A DNA stretch of 64,000 nt from Reichenbachiella sp. 5M10 (GTDB lineage Bacteria; Bacteroidota; Bacteroidia; Cytophagales; Cyclobacteriaceae), in NCBI RefSeq assembly GCF_002742335.1, contig NZ_MDGR01000007.1:3352501-3416500 (forward strand), given 5' to 3'. A program made the position numbers and the translations under genes. The notes below the pieces were generated by a model. The model made no database searches. It worked only from the letters and a program-made list of their open reading frames with translations, and had not been told where the DNA came from. The stretch's first letter is position 1; every line of letters begins with the position of its first letter. Shown in pieces: positions 54,039-63,597 of this stretch.

Positions 54039-55028
54039 ATGGCAAATCCTAGCATCGAAAACGAACCAATATTGAGAGAAAACAAAGACCGGTTCGTTTT
54101 GTTCCCTATCGAGAAGAATGACATCTGGCAGTTTTACAAGAAAGCTGAAGCTAGTTTTTGGACAGCCGAAGAAATTGACCTCAGCCAAGACCTAAAAGAC
54201 TGGAACAATTTAAATGATGGAGAAAGACATTTTATCACGCACGTTTTAGCGTTCTTTGCAGCTAGTGATGGGATCGTCAATGAGAACCTCGCCGAGAACT
54301 TTGTCTCCGAAGTACAGTACACCGAAGCAAAATTCTTTTATGGGTTTCAAATTGCGATTGAAAACATACACTCCGAAACCTATTCTTTGTTGATTGACAC
54401 CTATGTCAAAGACAACAAGGAGAAGGATAAACTATTTCACGCAGTGGAGACTATCCCTTGCGTAAAGAAAAAAGCAGACTGGGCACTCCGATGGATCGAC
54501 AATGGTTCTTTTGCTGAGCGCCTGATTGCTTTTGCTGCAGTAGAAGGTATCTTCTTCTCTGGTTCGTTCTGTTCTATCTTTTGGCTAAAAAAGAGAGGAT
54601 TGATGCCAGGATTGACTTTTTCAAACGAGTTGATCTCTAGAGACGAAGGATTGCACTGCGATTTTGCTTGTTTGTTGTACAACGACCATTTGGTCAACAA
54701 ACTTTCTGAGGAAACCATCAAAGAAATCATCTGTGATGCCGTAACCATAGAGAAAGAGTTTGTCACTGACGCCATCCCTGTCAAATTGATCGGAATGAAC
54801 TCAGAGCTGATGTGTCAGTACATCGAGTTTGTTGCAGACAGATTGCTCATGGAGCTCAACTGTGACAAAGTATACAACGCTACCAACCCCTTTGATTTCA
54901 TGGAGATGATCTCATTGCAGGGCAAGACCAATTTCTTTGAAAAAAGAGTGGCAGAATACCAAAAAGCGGGAGTCATGAACGATGGCAATGATGACTCTCC
55001 AAAATTTAGTTTAGACGAAGACTTTTAA
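54039..55028 (+). CDS. nrdB: Ribonucleoside-diphosphate reductase beta subunit
   Basis: NrdB holds the diiron-tyrosyl radical cofactor for making deoxynucleotides. The 329-residue protein has the iron ligands in [41 protein letters not shown], described by span (about 105-130), including Glu, His and the radical-site Tyr, and [13 protein letters not shown]. The sequence is closer in style to eukaryotic R2 than to E. coli NrdB. The C-terminal tail (FSLDEDF) contacts NrdA. nrdA follows by 36 bp. Confidence 0.96.
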   Translation: MANPSIENEPILRENKDRFVLFPIEKNDIWQFYKKAEASFWTAEEIDLSQDLKDWNNLNDGERHFITHVLAFFAASDGIVNENLAENFVSEVQYTEAKFFYGFQIAIENIHSETYSLLIDTYVKDNKEKDKLFHAVETIPCVKKKADWALRWIDNGSFAERLIAFAAVEGIFFSGSFCSIFWLKKRGLMPGLTFSNELISRDEGLHCDFACLLYNDHLVNKLSEETIKEIICDAVTIEKEFVTDAIPVKLIGMNSELMCQYIEFVADRLLMELNCDKVYNATNPFDFMEMISLQGKTNFFEKRVAEYQKAGVMNDGNDDSPKFSLDEDF

Positions 55029-55064
55029 TATAATATTAGATAACCCCTTATTCCCTATCGCCTT

Positions 55065-57416
55065 ATGTTAGTAATAAAAAGAGATGGTCGCCGCGAATCT
55101 GTGAAGTTCGATAAAGTGACTGCCCGAATCGAAAAACTCTGCTACGGCCTCAACACCTCCTTCATTGAGCCTATTGATATCGCTAAAAAAGTAATCAATG
55201 GTATCTATGACGGTGTAACGACTGTAGAACTAGACAATTTAGCTGCTGAGACCGCTGCTGCTTTGACAACTGTCCACCCGGATTTTGCCAAACTTGCTGC
55301 TCGTATTGCTATATCTAACCTACACAAGACTACAAGCAAATCATTCTCTAACACGATGAAGAGAATGTATACCTACATAGATCCTAAAACTGGCGAGAAT
55401 GCTTCGCTGATCGCAAAGGATGTATATGGTATCATCAAAGAAAACGCAGCGCTACTAGACTCTTCTATCATCTACGATAGAGATTTTGGGTATGACTACT
55501 TTGGGTTCAAAACACTCGAAAGATCATATCTCATGAAACTAGACGGCCAGATCGTAGAGAGACCACAGCACATGCTCATGAGAGTAGCAGTAGGCATTCA
55601 CAAAGAAGATATCCCAGCGGCTATCGAGACCTACAACTTGCTTTCTGAAAAGTGGTTTACACACGCTACTCCTACGTTGTTCAACGCGGGAACACCGAAA
55701 CCACAGTTGTCTTCTTGTTTTCTGCTAACAATGAAAGATGACAGTATCGATGGGATCTACGACACACTGAAACAAACCGCTAAAATATCTCAATCTGCAG
55801 GGGGAATCGGATTGAGCATTCACAACGTAAGAGCGACTGGATCATATATTAAAGGAACTAACGGCGTATCCAATGGTATCGTACCGATGTTGAGAAACTT
55901 CGACATGACGGCTAGATACGTAGACCAAGGCGGGGGAAAAAGAAAAGGAAGCTTTGCGATCTATCTAGAGCCATGGCATGCGGATATTTTTGATTTCTTG
56001 GACTTGAAAAAGAACCACGGTAAAGAAGAGTTGAGAGCAAGAGATTTGTTCTACGCACTTTGGACACCAGACTTGTTCATGCAGAGAGTCAAAGAAAACG
56101 GCGAGTGGACCCTCATGTGTCCACACGAATGCCCTGGACTAGCAGAAGTACACGGTGAGGAGTTTGAAAAGCTATACACCAAGTACGAATCAGAAGGTAG
56201 AGGCAGAAAAACCATCAAGGCACAAGACCTATGGTTCGAGATTCTTGAATCTCAAATCGAGACAGGTACGCCATACATGCTCTTCAAAGATGCTGCCAAC
56301 AAGAAGTCGAATCAGAAGAACTTAGGTACGATCAAGTCTAGTAACTTGTGTACAGAGATCATCGAATACACTTCTCCTGACGAGGTAGCGGTATGTAACC
56401 TAGCTTCTATCGCATTGCCGATGTACATCAACGAGAACAACGAGTTTGATCATCAGAAGCTATATGACATCACTTATGTGATCACCAAGAACTTGAACAA
56501 AGTGATTGACGTGAATTACTACCCAGTACCAGAGGCTAAGAACTCAAATATGAGACACAGACCTATCGGTATCGGCGTACAAGGATTGGCGGATACATTC
56601 ATGAAATTGAGAATGCCATTCGACTCTCCTGAAGCAAGAAGGCTCAATAGCGAAATATTCGAAACCATCTATTTCGCATCGATGACCGCTTCTAAGGATA
56701 TCGCCAAAGTAGAAGGTGCTTACGAAACATTCAAAGGCTCTCCAGTATCCAAAGGAATATTCCAATACGACATGTGGAATGTAACTCCGACAGATCGATG
56801 GGATTGGACTAGCTTGAAACAAGAAGTAAAAAAGCACGGGGTGAGAAACTCATTGCTATTGGCTCCTATGCCTACAGCATCGACTTCACAAATCCTAGGC
56901 AACAATGAATGCTTCGAGCCCTACACTTCCAACATGTACTTGAGAAGAGTACTATCAGGTGAATTCACGGTAGTAAACAAGCACTTGATGAACGACCTCA
57001 TCGAGCTTGGCATCTGGGATGACAGCATGAAAAACAGAATCATGAACGCAAACGGTTCTATTCAAAATATCGCTGAGATACCACAGGAGATCAAAGACAT
57101 CTACAAGACCGTGTGGGAGATATCGCAAAAAGCGATCATCGACATGTCGGCTGATAGAGGGGCGTTCATTTGCCAAAGTCAGAGTTTGAACATCCACTTG
57201 CAGGAGCCTAACTTCGGAAAAATGACTTCTATGCACTTCTATGCGTGGGAGAAAGGATTGAAAACAGGCATGTACTACTTGAGAACGAAAGCTGCAGCTG
57301 ACGCCATCAAGTTTACACTCACCAAAGATAAAAATGTAGAGTCTGAAGCGGCAAAACTGACCGACAGAGCAGGTCAAGCCAATTCAGATTTCGAATGCGT
57401 AGGATGCGGTAGCTAA
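55065..57416 (+). CDS. nrdA: Ribonucleoside-diphosphate reductase alpha subunit
   Basis: NrdA reduces ribonucleoside diphosphates. The 783-residue protein has an N-terminal ATP-cone ([16 protein letters not shown]), so it is allosterically regulated by ATP/dATP. Catalytic parts are [16 protein letters not shown] (redox Cys), SNLCTEI and VAVCNLASI (radical and redox Cys, with Asn and Glu), [17 protein letters not shown], and the C-terminal CVGCGS pair that shuttles electrons from thioredoxin. Size and motifs fit the eukaryote-like class Ia type. Confidence 0.97.
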   Translation: MLVIKRDGRRESVKFDKVTARIEKLCYGLNTSFIEPIDIAKKVINGIYDGVTTVELDNLAAETAAALTTVHPDFAKLAARIAISNLHKTTSKSFSNTMKRMYTYIDPKTGENASLIAKDVYGIIKENAALLDSSIIYDRDFGYDYFGFKTLERSYLMKLDGQIVERPQHMLMRVAVGIHKEDIPAAIETYNLLSEKWFTHATPTLFNAGTPKPQLSSCFLLTMKDDSIDGIYDTLKQTAKISQSAGGIGLSIHNVRATGSYIKGTNGVSNGIVPMLRNFDMTARYVDQGGGKRKGSFAIYLEPWHADIFDFLDLKKNHGKEELRARDLFYALWTPDLFMQRVKENGEWTLMCPHECPGLAEVHGEEFEKLYTKYESEGRGRKTIKAQDLWFEILESQIETGTPYMLFKDAANKKSNQKNLGTIKSSNLCTEIIEYTSPDEVAVCNLASIALPMYINENNEFDHQKLYDITYVITKNLNKVIDVNYYPVPEAKNSNMRHRPIGIGVQGLADTFMKLRMPFDSPEARRLNSEIFETIYFASMTASKDIAKVEGAYETFKGSPVSKGIFQYDMWNVTPTDRWDWTSLKQEVKKHGVRNSLLLAPMPTASTSQILGNNECFEPYTSNMYLRRVLSGEFTVVNKHLMNDLIELGIWDDSMKNRIMNANGSIQNIAEIPQEIKDIYKTVWEISQKAIIDMSADRGAFICQSQSLNIHLQEPNFGKMTSMHFYAWEKGLKTGMYYLRTKAAADAIKFTLTKDKNVESEAAKLTDRAGQANSDFECVGCGS

Positions 57417-57436
57417 ACTACTTACTTACAGAACAC

Positions 57437-57474
57437 AAAAAGGCCCTAACAATTTGATTGCTAGGGCCTTTTTT
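57437..57474. terminator. Bidirectional terminator after nrdA
   Basis: AAAAAGGCCCTAACAA pairs with TTGCTAGGGCCTTTTT apart from one mismatch, with A- and T-runs at either end. It separates nrdA from the convergent methyltransferase gene. Confidence 0.9.
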
Positions 57475-57480
57475 ATTCCC

Positions 57481-58386
57481 TTAGATTTTCTCAAATACCA
57501 AACGGTAATGATCCATGATCTCTTCTTCAAAACACACTCGGTTTGGACTGACTTTGAAAACAGCCACTTGATGTCTAAATTCTTTGTTGGTCAATAGCTT
57601 AGGCACCAAACTAAGGTAGAGCCAATATTTCTTGAGATTAAACTTCCTGAACCTTTTTCTCCATTGACCTATCGTCTCGATATAATCCAATCGACCACTG
57701 CTCTGTGAAATCAACTTGAAATATGGTTTGGCACAGTCGATCACCATTTCAGGGCCGTAGGGCAACCAAGACCCTGGAAACTCCTTGATCATCAAGGCTA
57801 AAACATGTGAAGCAGAACCTGGCTCTGCATTGATATCAATATCCTCAAAAGGCAACATGTTCTTGCTAAACGTCATCGTTTGCATATAGTATCTACCTCC
57901 TACTGGCAGCAAATCATAAAGCACCTTGAAAAAATCCTTGTAGACCTGTTCCTGTTTGCCAGCCTGCCACTCCTCCACTGAACAAAAATGCTCCAGGCCT
58001 CCGATGCATGTAATGGCATCAAACGTACCATAATCTTCCGGCTTCACCGTACGGCAATCTCTCACGATGACATTAAACCCATTCTTTTGACAGGCATCCG
58101 CTTGACCCTGTGATAGTGTCAGACCCATGCTAGTTGCTCCTCGCTCTTTGACTATGTATCTCGTAAACGGTGCCCAGCCACAAGCCATGTCCAACACTTT
58201 GCTTCCTTCCTTGATATTGAGACTGTCTGCGATGAATTTATGTTTTGCTTTTTGAGCATCTTCCAATGTCATGGAAAAATCTCCATCGTATTTGGCACCA
58301 CTGTAATCCCCGGTTTCCCCCATACTTAGGCGAAAAATCTTGTCTATCGTAGTGTAAGTAAAATCTAGGTCTGCTTGTTGAGCCAC
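57481..58386 (-). CDS. Cyclopropane-fatty-acid-synthase-like methyltransferase
   Basis: The 301-residue SAM-dependent enzyme resembles the catalytic part of cyclopropane fatty acid and mycolic-acid synthases: KVLDMACGWAPFTRYI for SAM binding, GLTLSQGQ, then CIGGLEHF, where the Glu-His pair corresponds to the EH of the CFA family, and a hydrophobic C terminus. It lacks the N-terminal domain of E. coli Cfa. Substrate is probably a lipid or fatty acyl chain, but other C-methylations are possible. It is not linked to the PKS, 45 kb away. Confidence 0.75.
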   Translation of the reverse strand: MAQQADLDFTYTTIDKIFRLSMGETGDYSGAKYDGDFSMTLEDAQKAKHKFIADSLNIKEGSKVLDMACGWAPFTRYIVKERGATSMGLTLSQGQADACQKNGFNVIVRDCRTVKPEDYGTFDAITCIGGLEHFCSVEEWQAGKQEQVYKDFFKVLYDLLPVGGRYYMQTMTFSKNMLPFEDIDINAEPGSASHVLALMIKEFPGSWLPYGPEMVIDCAKPYFKLISQSSGRLDYIETIGQWRKRFRKFNLKKYWLYLSLVPKLLTNKEFRHQVAVFKVSPNRVCFEEEIMDHYRLVFEKI

Positions 58387-58496
58387 TGCTTATTATTTAG
58401 AAGGTGTAAGTAGTGGCGATCGCCGCTACACAGGTAGTAAGATATAAATAATATATGGTGCGCTACCCGATCCTACCAAATATGTAAGAAAAAGGA

Positions 58497-59537
58497 TCAA
58501 CGCACTTGATGGGCTCGAAAAATCACAAGTTTATCCTCCTCGATATCTTGAGAGGACAATTGATCTCCTATCAATCTTGGAGCCAGTATTCCTTTCTTGA
58601 AATTACTTTCGGAAATAAAAACGCGTGCTTCGTTCCACAAACCCTGCTCTATGAATGCATGCAAAACCGCACTGCCCCCTTCAACAATCAGAGACTGAAC
58701 CTTGCGCTTTGCAAGGTCCGTAAGTACTGCACTCATGCCATCGCTAGCATCCAACTTCACATACTCAAGATTGTCTGACTTTGAAGACCGAAGGGTGTTG
58801 TAACAAATCGTAGGAATCGACTGATCCATGATCTTGTAGCCCGACCCCAACTCCAAGTTGCGATCCATGAATACACGCAATGGATCTCTCCCCACCCAAT
58901 CTCTCACATTGAGTGTAGGGTTGTCGTACATTACAGTGTTTTTCCCTACCAAGATTGCATCTTCTTCCGCCCTCCAGCGGTGAACGAGCTGACGGGAGTA
59001 TCCATTACTGATCCACCTTGAGTCGTAGTTTTCCCGAGCCACAAAACCATCAGCAGTCTGCGCCCATTTGAGAATAACATAAGGTCGCTGATATCGAACG
59101 AAGTGAAAAAAACGGCAATTGAGCTCTTCTCCTACCTCTTCCAATATTCCGACTTGTACTTCGATACCCGCATGAGTGAGTTTATCAATCCCCCCCCCAT
59201 TGACCAATGGAAACGGATCCTGATTCGCTATCACCACTCGTTTAACTTGATGCTTTATGAGCAAATCCGCACAAGGTGGTGTTTTACCTTGATGAGCACA
59301 AGGTTCCAAAGTCACATACACCGTGGATTGAGACAAAAGAGATTTCTTATCCACGCTATTTACAGCATTGACCTCTGCATGTTCTTCTCCATATTTTTGA
59401 TGCCAGCCTTCGCCTATGATGCGTCCCTCATATACGATCACACAGCCCACCATAGGGTTGGGACTCACACTTCCTCTACCCTTTTCGGCCAATTCAAAAG
59501 CCCGCTGCATAAAATATTGATCCGAGGTTTTATTCAT
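58497..59537 (-). CDS. ribD: Bifunctional riboflavin biosynthesis deaminase/reductase
   Basis: RibD performs deamination then reduction of the early pyrimidine intermediate of riboflavin. The 346-residue protein has the deaminase zinc ligands HAEVNAV and EPCAHQGKTPPCADLL, then the reductase domain from about 150 (RPYVILKWAQTADGFVA, the segment SRWISNGYSRQLVHRWRAEEDAILVGKNTVMYDNPTLNVR by span, and VEGGSAVLHAFIEQGLWNEARVF). It is full length. It diverges from prmC with 36 bp between starts. Confidence 0.96.
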   Translation of the reverse strand: MNKTSDQYFMQRAFELAEKGRGSVSPNPMVGCVIVYEGRIIGEGWHQKYGEEHAEVNAVNSVDKKSLLSQSTVYVTLEPCAHQGKTPPCADLLIKHQVKRVVIANQDPFPLVNGGGIDKLTHAGIEVQVGILEEVGEELNCRFFHFVRYQRPYVILKWAQTADGFVARENYDSRWISNGYSRQLVHRWRAEEDAILVGKNTVMYDNPTLNVRDWVGRDPLRVFMDRNLELGSGYKIMDQSIPTICYNTLRSSKSDNLEYVKLDASDGMSAVLTDLAKRKVQSLIVEGGSAVLHAFIEQGLWNEARVFISESNFKKGILAPRLIGDQLSSQDIEEDKLVIFRAHQVR

Positions 59538-59561
59538 CGGCTAAAGATACTTTTCTTTCCA

Positions 59562-59569
59562 TATTTTTG
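59562..59569 (+). promoter_or_regulatory. -7 element immediately before prmC
   Basis: TATTTTTG matches TAnnTTTG and ends only 4 bases before the prmC ATG. If used, transcription would begin at or near the start codon, giving a leaderless mRNA. Confidence 0.45.
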
Positions 59570-59573
59570 CCGT

Positions 59574-60431
59574 ATGAAGGTCATCTTTCCCAAAGAAACT
59601 CAACAATCCATACTCGCCATTCTCTCCCTCTCGTACGACATTGCTGAGGCCTCCTCGCTCTCATTCCTACTTGTAGAGCACGTATTTGGGTGGACACGTA
59701 CGAGTATCATCATCAACTCAGCACATACTCCGACACTAGCTCAACAAAATCTACTGGATTCCTGTCTGGTTAGATTACAAAACCAGGAGCCTATTCAGTA
59801 CATTATTGGTATGGCAGACTTTTATGGCCGGACGTTTCATGTCAATGAGTACACCTTGATCCCGCGACAAGAAACTGAGTCCCTGATCCAATACATCAAA
59901 GCATACCAAGCTTGGTCCCAGCCTAAAATAGCAGATATCGGTACAGGATCAGGTTGCATCCCATGTACCTTGAGTCTCGAAATGGCCACATCTGAAGTAC
60001 ATGCCTACGACATTAGCGAAGAAGCGCTCTCTGTAGCAACCCAAAATGCCCAAGCACTCGGCTGTTCTTCCATCCAGTTTCACTCCATTGACATATTGCA
60101 CGATTCTCTCGCCGAATCTGGTTTTGACTTGATTGTCAGCAACCCTCCCTATGTACTCCAATCAGAAAAAAACACCATGCACGCCAATGTTTTGGAGCAC
60201 GAACCTCACTTGGCCTTATTCGTCGAAGATGACAACCCGCTCGTTTTTTACAAGGTCATCGCCCGCCAAGCCAAGACAGCGCTAAAACCTGGAGGTGTTC
60301 TATTTTTTGAAATCAACGAACAATACGGCAACCCAACAGAAGGTCTCCTGCTGAGTCTAGGCTATCATCACACGCAAATCCACCTAGACATCCACGGCAA
60401 GGACCGCTTCGTCTCTGCTCAATGGGGTTAA
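59574..60431 (+). CDS. prmC: Peptide chain release factor N5-glutamine methyltransferase
   Basis: PrmC methylates the GGQ glutamine of release factors. The 285-residue protein has an N-terminal helical domain, QEPIQYIIGMADFYG, LIPRQETE, IADIGTGSGCIPCTLSLE (SAM), and the substrate-binding NPPY motif (VSNPPYVL). I start at ATG 59574; the open frame continues 470 bases upstream, antisense to ribD, and is a shadow. It ends 4 bp into the opposing acyltransferase gene. Confidence 0.94.
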   Translation: MKVIFPKETQQSILAILSLSYDIAEASSLSFLLVEHVFGWTRTSIIINSAHTPTLAQQNLLDSCLVRLQNQEPIQYIIGMADFYGRTFHVNEYTLIPRQETESLIQYIKAYQAWSQPKIADIGTGSGCIPCTLSLEMATSEVHAYDISEEALSVATQNAQALGCSSIQFHSIDILHDSLAESGFDLIVSNPPYVLQSEKNTMHANVLEHEPHLALFVEDDNPLVFYKVIARQAKTALKPGGVLFFEINEQYGNPTEGLLLSLGYHHTQIHLDIHGKDRFVSAQWG

Positions 60432-61672
60432 TTTGCGTATGCTTTTAATCGCTCGACGAGGCTTACAAACTGCTTGTAGGTGGCTTTGAGTTTTTCCGAT
60501 TTTCTAAACACCATATTCTGGCGATAGACATACCACGCTTTATTGAATCGCCCCAAAAGCAACAAACTAATTGGCAATCCCATCAATACAACCAAGCTGA
60601 TCAACCAAGACCCTGACAAACTATAAGTAAGCCAAGTATACCCTCCCCAAACGAATGGCAACCCGACGAGTCCAATACCAAAATAAATCGTATCTGCGAA
60701 AACCTTGTCCTTGATCCCTTTCATGATCTTCCAAGGAAGAATGATCACTGGTAGATTGGCCAAAAAGCCTATCAACGCAAAAGGGCTCAACACTGTCAAG
60801 AGCAAAACAACCAGTCCAGGAGATTTCCGGTATTCAAAAGGAAAGTTCAAACCACCTTGTTCCAATTCCCGAGCCAATGTCAACACTTCTTGCTTTTCTT
60901 GAGAGCTTGCCTTCACGTCCAAGATTCTAGATTGAGCGTTGATCACCTGATAGTCCAAGATCAACTTTCGGGGATTCTGATCATGAAAATATACTTTTTC
61001 CAAATACTCATATCCCTCTACGGGTAGAGCAGCATGGTACTTTTTCAATTCCTCCTCAAAACGGTTCTTCAGCGCATCGATATTGTCCGCACTTTCTTCT
61101 TGCTTCTCCACTTTGATCGCCTCCCCATAATGCAACACGACAGATGATCTAAACTTCTTCTGTCCCGAATATGTCAACCCAATCGGTACTAGATACAGAG
61201 CCTCCGGTGAGTCTGGCTCACTCACTCCCCCCAAGGCAATCCTCGCGATTCCTTTTTTCATGGGTTTCTCTACATATCGTTCGTCATGCGTCGCTTCAGG
61301 AAACAACATCAGCGATTCTCCTGCTTTGAAAGCATCGAAACACGCCCGAAAAATCTCTTGATTAGCCTTGATTGAATTGACCCCATCTCTGGCTCTATAC
61401 ACTGGCATCAAGTTCAACGAATTCAAAAACCGCTTTACCAGTGGGTTCTTAAACACATCGGCACGTACCAAATAGTGTGTCATCTGATAGACATGAGTAG
61501 TCATCAGCAAAGGATCTATCAAGGCATTTTGATGGTTTGCCCCAAAAATTACAGGCACTCCTTTGGGTACATTTTCGTACCCGATCACTTTGATTTTTTT
61601 GTAATAAAAATGAAGGCTAAGACGGACAAATATCCAAAAGGAATAGTACCACAGGTAACGTATTATTTGCAT
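60428..61672 (-). CDS. PlsC-like acyltransferase with C-terminal membrane domain
   Basis: Acyltransferases of this fold add acyl chains to glycerol-3-phosphate or lysophospholipids. The 414-residue protein has an N-terminal membrane-associated segment, the catalytic motif NHQNALID (His and Asp separated by five residues, one more than the usual HX4D), VYRARDG, then LFPEATHDER in place of FPEGTR. C-terminal helices lie at about 280-360. ATG 61672 overlaps the rluD stop as TAATG, so the two are translationally coupled. Substrate is unclear. Confidence 0.82.
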   Translation of the reverse strand: MQIIRYLWYYSFWIFVRLSLHFYYKKIKVIGYENVPKGVPVIFGANHQNALIDPLLMTTHVYQMTHYLVRADVFKNPLVKRFLNSLNLMPVYRARDGVNSIKANQEIFRACFDAFKAGESLMLFPEATHDERYVEKPMKKGIARIALGGVSEPDSPEALYLVPIGLTYSGQKKFRSSVVLHYGEAIKVEKQEESADNIDALKNRFEEELKKYHAALPVEGYEYLEKVYFHDQNPRKLILDYQVINAQSRILDVKASSQEKQEVLTLARELEQGGLNFPFEYRKSPGLVVLLLTVLSPFALIGFLANLPVIILPWKIMKGIKDKVFADTIYFGIGLVGLPFVWGGYTWLTYSLSGSWLISLVVLMGLPISLLLLGRFNKAWYVYRQNMVFRKSEKLKATYKQFVSLVERLKAYAN

Positions 61673-62694
61673 TAGTCGACAGTGTTTACATAATTCTCCC
61701 ATTTCTCAATCGCAGATTGAAAATCGGCAGGTAGCTCAGAATCAAATTGTACAAATTCATTGGTTGACGGATGCACGAAACCAAGTGACTTGGCGTGCAA
61801 TGCTTGTCGAGGTATAATTTTAAAGCAATTATCTACAAATTGCTTGTATTTCGTAAAGGTCGTACCCTTCAATATTCGATCTCCCCCATAAGTCGCGTCG
61901 TTGAACAGCGGGTGACCAATGTATTTGAGGTGGGCCCTGATTTGATGCGTACGTCCAGTTTCAAGATTACACTTGATCAAAGAGACATAGCGTAGATTCT
62001 TAAGCACTTGATAGTGCGTGATGGCCTTTCGTCCGAAATCTCCCTCAGGAAAAGGCGCTGTAATCCTACGGTCCTTTAAACTCCGTCCCAGATTCACATC
62101 GATGGTTCCTTTGTCCTCTATAGGCTCCCCCCACACGATAGCGTAGTATGTACGCTCGATACTATGGTCGAAAAACTGCTTTGCAAGACTTGTCATGGCC
62201 TTTTCATTTTTGGCAATCACAAGCAATCCAGACGTATCCTTATCGATACGATGCACCAACCCTGGGCGACCATCATTATTAGGCATGGTGGGCAAGTTTT
62301 GAAAATGCCACGTCAACGCATTCACCAAAGTTCCGGACCAGTTTTGATAAGCAGGGTGTACTACCATACCCGGCTCCTTATTGACCACTAAGATATCCTC
62401 ATCTTCATACACGATATTGAGCGGGATATTTTCGGGGACAATCTCCGTGTCGCTTGGTGGCTCTGGGAGCTCTACCGTGAGTACATCTCCAGGACGCACC
62501 TTATAGTTGGGCTTTACACTTTCATCGTTTACTTTGATAAATCCGTCTTTGATCCCATCTTGTACTTTGTTTCTTGTGACGTTGGGCAGCTTGTCCATCA
62601 AGAATTTATCCACCCGGAGCAACTCTTGTTTTGGATCAGCTACAATCCTATGATGTTCGAACAACTCGCCTTCTTCTATATATGCTTCATCCAT
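61672..62694 (-). CDS. rluD: Ribosomal large-subunit pseudouridine synthase, RluD-like
   Basis: RluD makes pseudouridines in 23S rRNA helix 69. The 340-residue protein has an S4 RNA-binding domain (LLRVDKFLMDKLPNVTRNKVQDGI by span, about 25-50), the catalytic Asp in LVHRIDKDTSGLLVIAK, and GRTHQIRAHL. I chose ATG 62694; a TTG nine bases earlier is also in frame. Its stop overlaps the acyltransferase start. Confidence 0.93.
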   Translation of the reverse strand: MDEAYIEEGELFEHHRIVADPKQELLRVDKFLMDKLPNVTRNKVQDGIKDGFIKVNDESVKPNYKVRPGDVLTVELPEPPSDTEIVPENIPLNIVYEDEDILVVNKEPGMVVHPAYQNWSGTLVNALTWHFQNLPTMPNNDGRPGLVHRIDKDTSGLLVIAKNEKAMTSLAKQFFDHSIERTYYAIVWGEPIEDKGTIDVNLGRSLKDRRITAPFPEGDFGRKAITHYQVLKNLRYVSLIKCNLETGRTHQIRAHLKYIGHPLFNDATYGGDRILKGTTFTKYKQFVDNCFKIIPRQALHAKSLGFVHPSTNEFVQFDSELPADFQSAIEKWENYVNTVD

Positions 62695-62700
62695 GTTTGG

Positions 62701-62708
62701 CAAATTTA
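62701..62708 (-). promoter_or_regulatory. -7 element immediately before rluD
   Basis: On the minus strand TAAATTTG ends 6 bases before the rluD ATG, again suggesting a leaderless or nearly leaderless transcript. Confidence 0.5.
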
Positions 62709-62870
62709 GTCTTTCGCTAGCTTATATCGAATAGGATTATCCATGGAACTTGCTCTAAAATAACTGGATAGTCAACTGTTGATACATACAATTCATCGAA
62801 TTAGTTTTGTAATCAAATTGGCAGCTCATATCTTGGAATCAATTAAATAATCTAATTAAAATTATCAATC

Positions 62871-63527
62871 ATGAAAACTAGAAACTTATACGCACTGAGC
62901 GTTGTGTTCGCCCTTTTTATTGCGTTTTCTGCACAAGCGCAGCAGGACAAAAAAGAAATCAAAGCACTGAGAAAAGAGCTGAATGACAAGGCTATAAAAG
63001 ATGCTAGAAAAGAAGCCAAAAGTATAGAAAAAGCCGATTGGTTTACCCAACCAGGTACTATGCCCCTCGAGAAACAAATCGAAAGAGCATGGATGAAAGA
63101 GGTAGAAGTAGACGATGATGGTTACCCAAAATACTTCGTAGGTACGGGTAGTTCACTTGCAGGCACCCAATCTGCTGCAAAACTTCAAGCCTCAACTATC
63201 GCCAAGCAAGATCTCGCAGGCCGTATCAGCTCAAGCATCGCCTCTATCATAGAGACCAATATCTCTACCGAGCAATTGACTGCTGAAGATGCTGCCACGA
63301 TTCAGCAAACCGTATCTGCATCGACAGAGGTGATTTCTCAAAAATTGGCTCGTGTGATTCCTTTGACAGAATTGTATAGAAAAAATGGCAAAAACTACGA
63401 GTGCCAAATCCGAATCGCTTACAGTCAGGAGCTGGCTCAAGAAGCGGCCAAAGAAGTGATCAAGCAGGAGCTAGAAGACAAAACCAACGTGACTAGAGAA
63501 AAATTAGACAAATTGATGAATTTCTAG
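62871..63527 (+). CDS. Secreted LPP20-like protein
   Basis: The 218-residue protein has a signal peptide (SVVFALFIAFSAQAQ). The first mature part is a charged helix (KKEIKALRKELNDKAIKDARKEAKSIEKAD by span, about 27-56). The domain after it (GTGSSLAGTQSAAKLQASTIAKQDLAGRIS by span) has the pattern of LPP20-type envelope proteins: a Gly-Ser strand, an Ala-rich helix with DLAGRI, then a pair of strands ending QIRIAYSQE. The role is unknown. It is followed 70 bp later by a second gene with related features. Confidence 0.6.
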   Translation: MKTRNLYALSVVFALFIAFSAQAQQDKKEIKALRKELNDKAIKDARKEAKSIEKADWFTQPGTMPLEKQIERAWMKEVEVDDDGYPKYFVGTGSSLAGTQSAAKLQASTIAKQDLAGRISSSIASIIETNISTEQLTAEDAATIQQTVSASTEVISQKLARVIPLTELYRKNGKNYECQIRIAYSQELAQEAAKEVIKQELEDKTNVTREKLDKLMNF

Positions 63528-63597
63528 TAGCTAAGATTATTTAAGTGGGTTGGGGAGAATTACCTTCTTTCCAACCCTTTACTACCCCAGCACTACA

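Noticed and set aside
59103-59573. Long N-terminal extension of prmC
   Set aside because: It is antisense to ribD, whose frame is certain; the PrmC fold starts at 59574 and a promoter element sits directly before it.
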